NCBI GenBank assembly: GCA_005879655.1
Contig: VBJK01000058.1
Span: 1 to 5,584, forward strand
Reading direction: 5' to 3'
Length of the DNA: 5,584 bases
Source: Chloroflexota bacterium
GTDB lineage: Bacteria; Chloroflexota; Ktedonobacteria; Ktedonobacterales; Ktedonobacteraceae
The notes beneath the pieces were generated by a model, which saw only the letters and a program-made list of their open reading frames with translations, was not told the origin of the DNA and ran no database searches. How positions within the stretch are numbered: position 1 is the first letter of the stretch; every line of letters begins with the position of its first letter. Positions 1 through 5,584 of the stretch are shown piece by piece. Both the position numbers and the translations under genes were made by a program.

Positions 1-1
1 C

Positions 2-493
2 CACAATGGGAGAACGAGTAGCTATGCTGCACCTGACCCCGGTCAGCAGGCGGCGGTTATCCAACAAGCTCTGGCACAGTCGAGCCTCGATCCACGTACC
101 ATCAGCTATATCGAAGCGGCGGCAAGTGGATCAGAGAGAACTGACGCAGGAGAGATGGCCGCATTAACACGTGTCTTTGGTTCTCGTTCGCGTGGACGAG
201 AAGAGTATAAAATAGGCTCGGTGAAACCGACTCTTGGGCATAGTGAAGCGGCTTCTGGCATGGCGCAATTAACCAAAGTTATCCTCTGCTTACAGCATAA
301 AAGGCTCGTGCCAACAGGCGTTCCAGAAAACTTCCATCCTAGCACTCCTTTTGACGAATGGCCTTTCCAATTGCAGCAGCAGGTCTCTGCATGGCCTCGG
401 CTTACCGTCGATGGCGCTCTTGTTCCGCGACGAGCAGGGATTACAAGTGTTGGAGCCCGTGGGGTGAATGCTCATCTGATTGTTGAAGAGTAT
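2..493 (+). other. KS1 domain, C-terminal part, first catalytic His replaced by Ala (KS0-like)
   Basis: C-terminal portion of a ketosynthase. The active-site Cys region lies before the window. The usual EAHGTGT motif reads EAAASGS, which puts Ala (codon 119-121) in place of the first catalytic His; the following PLGDPIE region is also altered to ERTDAGE. The second His is kept in TLGHSEAASG (codon 239-241), as is the preceding Lys of SVKP (codon 224-226). The domain closes with VNAHLIVEEY. In trans-AT synthases, KS domains lacking this first His are generally non-elongating: they take the chain by transacylation but cannot decarboxylate malonyl-ACP. That role is inferred here, and whether the Cys is intact cannot be seen. 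Confidence 0.9.
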
Positions 494-3400
494 ATCTCAG
501 AGACAGAGGCAGCATATCGATCAAGAGGTCCAGCCACACCGATCTTATTTATCCTCTCTGCCAAAAATAAAGAGCGGCTCTCAGAGTATGTCAAGCAGTG
601 GAGCGCCTATTTGCAGAAGGAACATAACGTCAACTTAGAAAATGTAGCCTATACCTTGCAGATAGGCAGAGAGGAAATGCCCTGCCGTGTGGCCATCATA
701 GCTCATCACCAGGAAGAACTGGTGCAGCAATTAGAGCAATGGATGGGCCATCAGGAAACTTCACAGCATTGCTATTTCAGCGAGAGGAAAACCACTCCCG
801 ATCAGAGCAATGGTCAAGTGACGGACAGCAGCGATTTAGAAACGCTTGCACGGAGATGGGTGGCACGCAGCATAGTTTCTTGGAGCGATCTGCATCAAGG
901 GAAACAGCGAGTAAGAATAACAGGACTGCCAACCTACCCGTTTAAGAGGAGAACATGTTGGATAGAACACAAGCAAGACATAGGCGAGGCAGAGGACACA
1001 GGCGAGGCAAGCTCGCCGCTACACGATAGCATCTCAGCGAGCTTAACGGCATCCCACCAGGATCATGAAAATAAAGCCGTGGAGTTTTATACGCTAATGG
1101 CAGAGAAGAGTAGCATAGCCCCTGTCCGAATGCCGGTGGGATCGGCAATCCCTACAGCCCCTGGAATCCAGACAGAATATTTGACTTTTTGCCCCTTTGA
1201 GGAGAAAGTTCCCGGTTTTTCGATGAGCCGCGTGTTTCTCCATCCTGAAAAGTACCCTGATGAAATCAGCAGGATACACATCAAACAAATCGAGATGCGC
1301 CAAGTACTCTTTTGTCAAGAAGATTTTCAGCAGGTGCACACCCTCTTCGACATTGGCTGTGGTCATGGGACTGATGTCATTCACATAGCGACACTCTATC
1401 CGCACATTACGACCCACGGATTCACGATCACTCAGGCTCAGGCAGAGCTTGGGCAGAGCAGAATAGCAGAACTGAATTTAAGCTCTCAAGCGCAGATCTG
1501 GCAGAGGGACAGTTCCAAAGACGCTTTTCCAGCCAAGTACGATCTCATCATTGGCATCGAGGTGACCTTTCATATTCGCAATAAAGCGGGATTATTTCAA
1601 AACATCGCCGCATCCCTTAACGAAAATGGCAAAGTGTTGTTGATGGACTATATTGCCAATCTACGCGGGGCCATAGTCGATCCTGGTATCGAGATTAGTA
1701 TCCCAACACAGCAAGAGTGGCTGGATCTTCTCACAGAACATCGTCTGGTGATTGACGAAATTATCGATGTCTCGCCACAGATTGCCAATTTCTTAGACGA
1801 TCCAGAAGTCAAAGACAACGTCAAAGGTCTCCCCAAAGTCTTGCAGGATATGTACATAAGCTATGCCAACCAGTCTGTTTCCCTCAAGAACGGCTGGATC
1901 AGCTATTGTCTCTTGAAACTCAAAAAGGACACAAAGAGCAGTACAGCAGAGCGCTGGCATCATAACGCGCAGAAAATAGCACAGAAAACGCCGTACCCGC
2001 AAGCATTAGCGAAAACCCGCGAGCAAGGCCATATTCCTTACCCCCCAAGCCCAGAAGCAAACGAAACCGTAGGGACAGGGCGAGGTCCCCTCCAGCAACC
2101 TCTGAGCCATCCCGTAGCTTTGTCTCTGAAAGACGATCTGCACGAAATTTTTCTCAACGTCCTCAAATTGCAGCCGGAAGAACTAGAGGAGGCCGAAACC
2201 TTTCAAGATCTCGGCATTGGCTCAATCAATGTTGTCCAGCTCCTGGAAGCCATCAATAGCAAGTATCATTTAAGTCTTCCCACCAGCATTCTCTTTGAGT
2301 GCAGAAACATGGACGTACTAGTAGACTATATCAGCAGAGAGAGCGAACGCAAGGGTCAAAACCATTCAATGAACGAGAAAGAGATGGCCCTCCCAGGACG
2401 AGGCCATGACCCTGCTGGCCTACCTGCCCCCGCCTTAGTAGAAGAAGAGCATCAGGGAACCAATTTGGAAACCCATGATCAGGTGATCTCAGATGAGATC
2501 GCCATCATCGGGCTTGCTCTCAGATGTGCAGAGGCCGAAACACAGGATGAATTTTGGGATCTTATCAGCCAGGGGAAAAGCGGTATCCAAGAAATAACAC
2601 AGCAAAGCTGGCTGGATTTTCTCAAACGACATGCCCCAACTGAATTTACGTATCGATACGGAAAAATGAACAATGTGGCATGTTTCGATCCCTTGTTTTT
2701 TCACATTTCGCCCCATGAAGCAGAGGCGATGGATGTCTCTCAACGTATTCTCCTAGAGCAATGTTATAAAGCTTTAGAGGATGCGGGCTATACCCCTTCT
2801 GTGTTAAGTGGAGAACCAGTGGCAACCGTGATCGGGAGCATGGGAATTCTTCCCAGCAAACTGGATTTTTCGCATTTTTCTCTGTTAGGTTCAGAGCTGA
2901 GCATATTATCGTCGCGTATTGCCTATTTCTTGAACTTAAAAGGACCAGCATTAACGATTGACACAGCTTGCTCCTCTTCTTTAGTGGCGATTGATATTGC
3001 CTGCCAACACCTAAAGTCTCATGCGGTCAATCTGGCGATTGCAGGTGGGATTACGATTTATTCTCATCCAGCCCTCTTTCTTTCTATGCGTAACGCCGGG
3101 ATGTTGTCTCCGACTGGAGAGTGTCGACCATTCGATCAGGCTGCTGACGGCATCGTCGTGGGAGATGGCGTTGGCGTTGTCATTTTGAAAAGACTGCAAG
3201 ACGCCGAGCGTGATGGCGACCATATCTATGGAGTGATACAAGCCAGTGGGACCAACCAGGACGGTCAGACATCAGGGATTACCGTTCCCAGTTTTCTATC
3301 GCAAAGTCAATTGCAAGAGAGTATCTACAGGAGATATCACATCAATCCATGCGACCTGCAATATATCGAGGCACATGGGACGGCGACCAAATTGGGAGAT

Positions 3401-4447
3401 CCGATAGAGATCCATGCCATAACGTCCGCCTTCGAGAAATTCACCGCCCAAAAGCGCTTCTGTGCCATTGGTTCTTTAAAAGCCAACATCGGTCATGCCG
3501 GAGCCGCAGCGGGAGTGCTGAGCGTCATCAAGGTGTTATTGAGCTTCAAGCATGCACAGATCCCCCCGTCTATTAATTTGAAGAGCGAAAATGAGCAGAT
3601 CGACTTTGCGAACAGTCCCGTCTATGTAAACACAGCATTAAAGCCGTGGCCCTTAAATACAAATGGCTCCCGTCTGGCCGCGATTAGCTCGTTTGGTTTC
3701 AGTGGAACGAATGCTCATCTCGTGATGAAAGAGTATATGGCACAGCCCCGGCGGACAGAGGCAAGCCCTTGTCTCCAAGTACAGGTTAGCGAAGCGACCC
3801 CAGGCGTATTGATCCTTTCGGCTAAACATGAAGAAGGCTTACGCATGTTAGCAAGAGCAATCGTGGTCTTTTTGCAGAAGCATGACGATGTGAAGCTCGC
3901 AGATCTGTTCTATAGCTTCCAGGTTGGCCGCGAGAGTCTGCTCTATCGTTTCGCTTTAGTGGTCACGAGCAAGGAAATGCTCGTGACTCGATTAGAACAA
4001 TTTGTGGCAGGTGAGAATACTGCATATCTGGAAAGATGTGTTAGGAAAACAAACAAGAAAGACAGGCTTATAGGAGATACCAAGGAAGGCCAAGCTTTTG
4101 TGCAAAAGCTGATTCAGCAGAAAAAGCTGGAGCAATTGGCAGACCTCTGGCTGCATGGAGAAAAAATTAGTTGGGAAGGATTATATTCGCCGGGGTCAGT
4201 CAAACGCTTAGCAGGTTTGCCCACTTATCCTTTTGCCCACAACCGATATGAGGAACAAACAACGAACATCGAGCGCATTACACAGCGACTACCGAGTCGA
4301 TCTGAGACCCTTGTAGGAGAACGAGATGCTTCCAGTTTCACCGTTCCTAGTGGTGGGGTGGGGCTCGACGCTCTATTAGAGGCCCTGAAGCACATGGTTT
4401 CCAACCTGCTCAAAGTCCAGATCGAACAGATCGATACTGAGACTTAA
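2..4447 (+). CDS. trans-AT type I polyketide synthase, 5' partial, ending at an in-frame TAA
   Basis: Multimodular polyketide synthase fragment of 1481 codons plus stop. It is open at the left edge: codons before the ATG at 155 already encode ketosynthase sequence (NGRT, YAAPDP, YIEAAASGS), so that ATG is internal and the true start lies upstream of the window. Domain order is KS1 (C-terminal part), linker, methyltransferase, ACP1, KS2, linker, first helix of ACP2. No acyltransferase domain is present after either KS, and both linkers end in LPTYPF, as in trans-AT synthases where a discrete acyltransferase supplies malonyl units. The protein would act in the cytoplasm, with chains tethered to ACP phosphopantetheine arms. 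The end is abnormal: TAA at 4445-4447 falls inside ACP2 before its active serine, and the same frame resumes ACP and KS homology immediately afterwards. The product as written is therefore truncated. Family assignment is secure; the polyketide made cannot be named. Confidence 0.95.
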   Translation, partial: HNGRTSSYAAPDPGQQAAVIQQALAQSSLDPRTISYIEAAASGSERTDAGEMAALTRVFGSRSRGREEYKIGSVKPTLGHSEAASGMAQLTKVILCLQHKRLVPTGVPENFHPSTPFDEWPFQLQQQVSAWPRLTVDGALVPRRAGITSVGARGVNAHLIVEEYISETEAAYRSRGPATPILFILSAKNKERLSEYVKQWSAYLQKEHNVNLENVAYTLQIGREEMPCRVAIIAHHQEELVQQLEQWMGHQETSQHCYFSERKTTPDQSNGQVTDSSDLETLARRWVARSIVSWSDLHQGKQRVRITGLPTYPFKRRTCWIEHKQDIGEAEDTGEASSPLHDSISASLTASHQDHENKAVEFYTLMAEKSSIAPVRMPVGSAIPTAPGIQTEYLTFCPFEEKVPGFSMSRVFLHPEKYPDEISRIHIKQIEMRQVLFCQEDFQQVHTLFDIGCGHGTDVIHIATLYPHITTHGFTITQAQAELGQSRIAELNLSSQAQIWQRDSSKDAFPAKYDLIIGIEVTFHIRNKAGLFQNIAASLNENGKVLLMDYIANLRGAIVDPGIEISIPTQQEWLDLLTEHRLVIDEIIDVSPQIANFLDDPEVKDNVKGLPKVLQDMYISYANQSVSLKNGWISYCLLKLKKDTKSSTAERWHHNAQKIAQKTPYPQALAKTREQGHIPYPPSPEANETVGTGRGPLQQPLSHPVALSLKDDLHEIFLNVLKLQPEELEEAETFQDLGIGSINVVQLLEAINSKYHLSLPTSILFECRNMDVLVDYISRESERKGQNHSMNEKEMALPGRGHDPAGLPAPALVEEEHQGTNLETHDQVISDEIAIIGLALRCAEAETQDEFWDLISQGKSGIQEITQQSWLDFLKRHAPTEFTYRYGKMNNVACFDPLFFHISPHEAEAMDVSQRILLEQCYKALEDAGYTPSVLSGEPVATVIGSMGILPSKLDFSHFSLLGSELSILSSRIAYFLNLKGPALTIDTACSSSLVAIDIACQHLKSHAVNLAIAGGITIYSHPALFLSMRNAGMLSPTGECRPFDQAADGIVVGDGVGVVILKRLQDAERDGDHIYGVIQASGTNQDGQTSGITVPSFLSQSQLQESIYRRYHINPCDLQYIEAHGTATKLGDPIEIHAITSAFEKFTAQKRFCAIGSLKANIGHAGAAAGVLSVIKVLLSFKHAQIPPSINLKSENEQIDFANSPVYVNTALKPWPLNTNGSRLAAISSFGFSGTNAHLVMKEYMAQPRRTEASPCLQVQVSEATPGVLILSAKHEEGLRMLARAIVVFLQKHDDVKLADLFYSFQVGRESLLYRFALVVTSKEMLVTRLEQFVAGENTAYLERCVRKTNKKDRLIGDTKEGQAFVQKLIQQKKLEQLADLWLHGEKISWEGLYSPGSVKRLAGLPTYPFAHNRYEEQTTNIERITQRLPSRSETLVGERDASSFTVPSGGVGLDALLEALKHMVSNLLKVQIEQIDTET
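536..964 (+). other. KS-flanking linker domain (LD1)
   Basis: The alpha/beta linker that follows KS domains. It opens with ILFILSAKN, contains the conserved YTLQIGREEMPCRVAI segment and closes with LPTYPF (926-943) followed by a CWI that wraps back on the KS. In trans-AT synthases this linker remains although the cis acyltransferase is absent, and the next domain here is a methyltransferase and not an AT. It has no catalytic motif and is structural, possibly a docking surface for the free acyltransferase. Confidence 0.85.
977..1012 (+). repeat. tandem 18-bp (six-codon) duplication in the LD1-MT linker
   Basis: Two adjacent 18-base units, 977-994 and 995-1012, encode DIGEAE and DTGEAS. The first 15 bases of each differ at one position only (T981 against C999). 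The unit length is a multiple of three, so frame is kept. It lies in a low-complexity acidic linker between LD1 and the methyltransferase, where length change is tolerated. Probably recent slippage with no catalytic role. Confidence 0.75.
1076..1930 (+). other. SAM-dependent methyltransferase domain embedded in the PKS (O-methyl type favoured)
   Basis: Class I Rossmann-fold methyltransferase between LD1 and ACP1. An N-terminal cap segment starts near AVEFYTLMAEK, with YLTFCPF at 1178 onward followed by VPGFS. Motif I, which binds SAM, is FDIGCGHGTD (1346-1375). Motif II is YDLIIGIEV (1538-1564), followed by FHI with a candidate catalytic His (codon 1571-1573). Motif III is NGKVLLMDY (1625-1651). 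The C-terminal cap contains IANFLDDPE and the domain ends at SYCLLKLKKD. It would transfer a methyl group from SAM to the ACP1-bound chain. The motif I form usual in PKS C-methyltransferases (EIGAGTGG) and their NVLHAT segment are absent. That, with a KS that seems unable to extend, favours O-methylation, but C-methylation is not excluded from sequence alone. Confidence 0.85.
2117..2344 (+). other. ACP1 (phosphopantetheine carrier domain)
   Basis: Four-helix carrier protein. Helix I is LKDDLHEIFLNVLKL, and the attachment motif is DLGIGSINVVQLLEAIN with the modified Ser at codon 2222-2224. Helices III/IV contain LPTSILFE and MDVLVDYI. The residue before the Ser is Gly where Asp is usual (GIGS for GxDS), a variant I know from trans-AT carrier proteins, so activity is expected to be retained. 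It carries the chain for the methyltransferase and passes it to KS2. A linker of about 49 codons (2345-2491), rich in Pro, Ala and Glu, separates it from KS2. Confidence 0.9.
2482..2503. repeat. short inverted repeat at the ACP1-KS2 junction
   Basis: GATCTCA (2485-2491) and TGAGATC (2494-2500) are exact reverse complements two bases apart. Allowing one G-U pair, the stem extends outward by three pairs to 2482 and 2503. It sits on the codons that begin KS2. There is no T-run after it, so it is not a terminator. Chance or codon constraint is the likeliest explanation. Confidence 0.6.
2492..3736 (+). other. KS2 domain, complete, with intact Cys-His-His set
   Basis: Complete beta-ketoacyl-ACP synthase of about 415 residues, from the IAIIGLALRC strand to NAHLVMKEY. 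The catalytic Cys is in DTACSSSL (codon 2969-2971), the first His in EAHGTAT (codon 3374-3376) and the second His in KANIGHAGAAAG (codon 3494-3496). The conserved SGTNQDGQTSGITVPS segment and LGDPIEIHAI are present. It should accept the acyl chain from ACP1 and extend it by decarboxylative condensation with a malonyl unit on ACP2. Its substrate class cannot be assigned without a KS phylogeny. It contrasts with KS1, which lacks the first His. Confidence 0.95.
3806..4249 (+). other. KS-flanking linker domain (LD2)
   Basis: Second copy of the linker fold: it begins VLILSAKHEEGL, contains YSFQVGRESLLYRFALV and ends LAGLPTYPF (LPTYPF at 4217-4234) followed by AHNRY. It parallels LD1 domain for domain. 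No acyltransferase, ketoreductase, dehydratase or methyltransferase follows; only a linker of about 39 residues leads to ACP2. This makes the KS2 module a bare KS-ACP unit. Confidence 0.85.
3962..3987. repeat. perfect 10-bp inverted repeat with 6-base loop inside LD2 coding sequence
   Basis: GTCACGAGCA (3962-3971) and TGCTCGTGAC (3978-3987) are exact reverse complements around the loop AGGAAA. The flanking bases 3961 and 3988 could add one G-U pair in RNA. It encodes part of the VVTSKEMLVTRL segment of LD2. No T-run follows, so it does not look like an intrinsic terminator. The transcript should be able to form this hairpin; no function is evident. Confidence 0.8.
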
Positions 4448-4582
4448 CTCTCAGAGTATGGCTTTGACTCGATCACCTTCGTAGCATTTGCCAACCAGCT
4501 CAATCAGACTTATCAGCTTGATGTGACACCAATACTCTTCTATGAGCATTCGACCTTGGAGCGCCTGGCCCAGTATCTACAT
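4367..4582 (+). other. ACP2 carrier domain interrupted by an in-frame TAA
   Basis: Carrier protein split by a stop. Helix I, DALLEALKHMVSNLLKV, and the loop QIEQIDTET lie before TAA 4445-4447. LSEYGFDSITFVAFANQL, with the phosphopantetheine Ser at codon 4469-4471, and the helices to ERLAQYLHTTY lie after it in the same frame. Spacing between helix I and the GFDS motif is normal for the family if the TAA counts as one ordinary residue, so nothing is inserted or deleted. A chain ending at the TAA cannot be phosphopantetheinylated in this module. A 9-base near-repeat (4418-4426 and 4427-4435, encoding QIE and QID) sits just upstream. Confidence 0.9.
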
Positions 4583-5584
4583 ACAACCTATGCCTACCTT
4601 CTCGCCCCCCATTTTGCGGGAGCGTCTCCCATAAGCGCGAACGTAACGGTCCACGATCAGACAGATAGGGGAACAGAAGCACCCGTTACCAGACAGTACT
4701 CTCGTGTTGCCTTCTCGCCCGTAGACGTGTCGGAGCAAAAAGCCCCTGCAACAGCTTCATCCATTGCCATTATAGGTATAAGCGGCGCGTTTCCTCAGGC
4801 CCCTGATGTGCAGAGCTTCTGGCACAATCTGCACACTGGCCGAGACTGTATTGGCGAAATTCCGCAGGAGCGCTGGGATTGGCACACCTATTTCGGCAAT
4901 ACAGCAACTGAGGTCAATACGACGAACATTAAATGGGCTGGAGTAGTGGAGGATATTGACACCTTTGATCCCCAGTTCTTCGGGATCTCTCCCCGCGAAG
5001 CCGAACTGATGGACCCCCAGCAACGGCTCTTGATGATGTACGTCTGGAAGGCCATCGAGGATGCCGGATATGCAGCAGAGAGCCTTTCAGGTACCAAGAC
5101 AGCACTCTTCGTGGGCACTGGAGGCACTGGCTATGGTACGCTAGCAGCTCTTGCAAATATCACAATTGAAGGCCATTTTTCTACTGGTCTGGCCTCATCT
5201 ATAGGACCCAATCGCATAAGCTATTTTCTCAATCTGCACGGACCTAGCGAGCCAATAGAGACAGCATGCTCATCGTCGCTGGTAGCGATTCACCGAGGAG
5301 TGCATGCTATCGAGAGTGGAGAGTGTTCGGTGGCCATCGTGGGTGGAGTCAATACCCTGGTCTCTCCCGAAGCGCACATCAGTTTCAGCAAAGCGGGGAT
5401 GTTGAGTGAGGATGGACGCTGCAAGAGCTTCAGTGCAGCAGCCAATGGCTATGTGCGCAGTGATGGTGTGGGTATACTCGTGTTGAAAAAGCTGGCCGAT
5501 GCCGAGCAAGCTGGTGACCATATTTATGGGGTGATCCGTGCGAGTACCGAAAATCATGGGGGACATGCCACCTCGCTGACAGCT
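4448..5584 (+). pseudogene. in-frame continuation of the PKS after the TAA: rest of ACP2 and start of KS3
   Basis: These 379 codons stay open to the right edge in the same frame as the upstream synthase. They encode the remainder of ACP2 (GFDS motif), a linker of about 60 residues and a KS reaching the ENHGG region. I see no plausible independent start: the first in-frame candidates are GTG at 4523 and TTG at 4556, both inside the ACP fold and without a Shine-Dalgarno-like sequence at proper spacing. GTG at 4727, just before KS3, also lacks one. The stretch is best read as the 3' part of one original gene severed by a nonsense codon. It could still be expressed by stop readthrough, or the TAA may be a sequence error, in which case this is ordinary coding sequence. 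An automated caller may list it as a separate PKS gene. Coding homology is certain; the pseudogene label is an inference. Confidence 0.7.
4760..5584 (+). other. KS3 domain, N-terminal two thirds, cut by the window edge
   Basis: Ketosynthase starting at SIAIIGISGAFPQAP, with the conserved WAGVVEDIDTFDPQFFGIS and MDPQQRLL segments. The catalytic Cys is in GPSEPIETACSSSLVAIH (codon 5267-5269). It continues through the AGMLSEDGRCKSF region to ENHGG and stops at SLTA, just before the section that would carry the two His residues, so elongating ability cannot be judged. The GPSEPIETACSSS and ENHGG forms are typical of trans-AT synthases. It would accept the chain from ACP2, giving the next module. 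Confidence 0.92.

Noticed and set aside
155..157. ATG at 155 as the start of the PKS gene
   Set aside because: The same frame is open back to position 2 and encodes conserved ketosynthase sequence there, so this ATG is an internal Met in the GEMAAL segment.
739..945. Small + strand open frame overlapping LD1
   Set aside because: It lies in another frame inside a conserved PKS domain, shows no recognisable domain and has no ribosome binding site; a shadow frame.
964..1076. Hidden acyltransferase domain after KS1
   Set aside because: Only a linker of about 37 codons separates LD1 from the methyltransferase, and no GHSxG-type acyltransferase motif is present.
1094..1417. Minus-strand open frame of 107 codons opposite the methyltransferase domain
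   Set aside because: It is antisense to a strongly conserved domain and has no family features. The other minus-strand frames across the window, such as 2646-2951 and 5270-5566, were rejected for the same reason.
3962..3987. Hairpin as an intrinsic transcription terminator
   Set aside because: No T-run follows the stem and it lies in the middle of a conserved coding domain.
4445..4447. Frameshift as the explanation for the broken ACP2
   Set aside because: ACP homology before and after the TAA is in one and the same frame with normal spacing, so a nonsense codon and not an indel is responsible.
4445..4447. Selenocysteine or pyrrolysine insertion
   Set aside because: Those use UGA and UAG respectively; this codon is UAA, and this loop position in carrier proteins has no need of a special residue.
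4458..4484. ATG at 4458 just after the stop as a reinitiation start
   Set aside because: It is in a different frame and meets a TAG after eight codons.

Overview
The whole window lies inside one gene region of a modular type I polyketide synthase (PKS) read on the + strand. A single reading frame (first complete codon at position 2) runs from the left edge to the right edge, broken only by one TAA at 4445-4447. Both ends are cut by the window, so neither the true start codon nor the true end of the gene is visible. I see no promoter, ribosome binding site, terminator, RNA gene, mobile element or CRISPR array, and no gene-free stretch beyond short inter-domain linkers.

The domain order is: C-terminal part of a ketosynthase (KS1, 2-493), KS-flanking linker domain (LD1, 536-964), class I SAM-dependent methyltransferase (MT, about 1076-1930), acyl carrier protein (ACP1, about 2117-2344), complete ketosynthase (KS2, 2492-3736), linker domain (LD2, 3806-4249), second carrier protein (ACP2, 4367-4582) carrying the in-frame stop, and N-terminal two thirds of a third ketosynthase (KS3, 4760-5584). 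No acyltransferase domain follows either KS-linker pair. With the KS sequence style (ETACSSS, ENHGG) and the LPTYPF-ended linkers, this points to a trans-AT PKS, in which a separate acyltransferase protein loads the extender units.

Reading the assembly line: KS1 has Ala where the first catalytic His should be, so it probably passes the chain on without extending it, and the following MT would methylate the chain on ACP1, plausibly on an oxygen set up by the upstream module. KS2 has a full Cys-His-His set and should extend the chain, but its module contains only KS and ACP2, with no cis ketoreductase or dehydratase. KS3 begins the next module.

The most striking feature is the TAA inside ACP2, eight codons before the phosphopantetheine serine. 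ACP and KS homology continues in the same frame on both sides, so this is a nonsense change and not a frameshift. It means a decayed gene, a sequence error, or a readthrough/recoding event. If real and not suppressed, it separates ACP2 from its active serine and cuts off the rest of the line.

The organism cannot be fixed from this window. Base composition is near 50% G+C, and large trans-AT PKS genes of this style occur in Ktedonobacteria, Paenibacillus-like Firmicutes, cyanobacteria and myxobacteria. A filamentous Ktedonobacteria-like host is only a guess.
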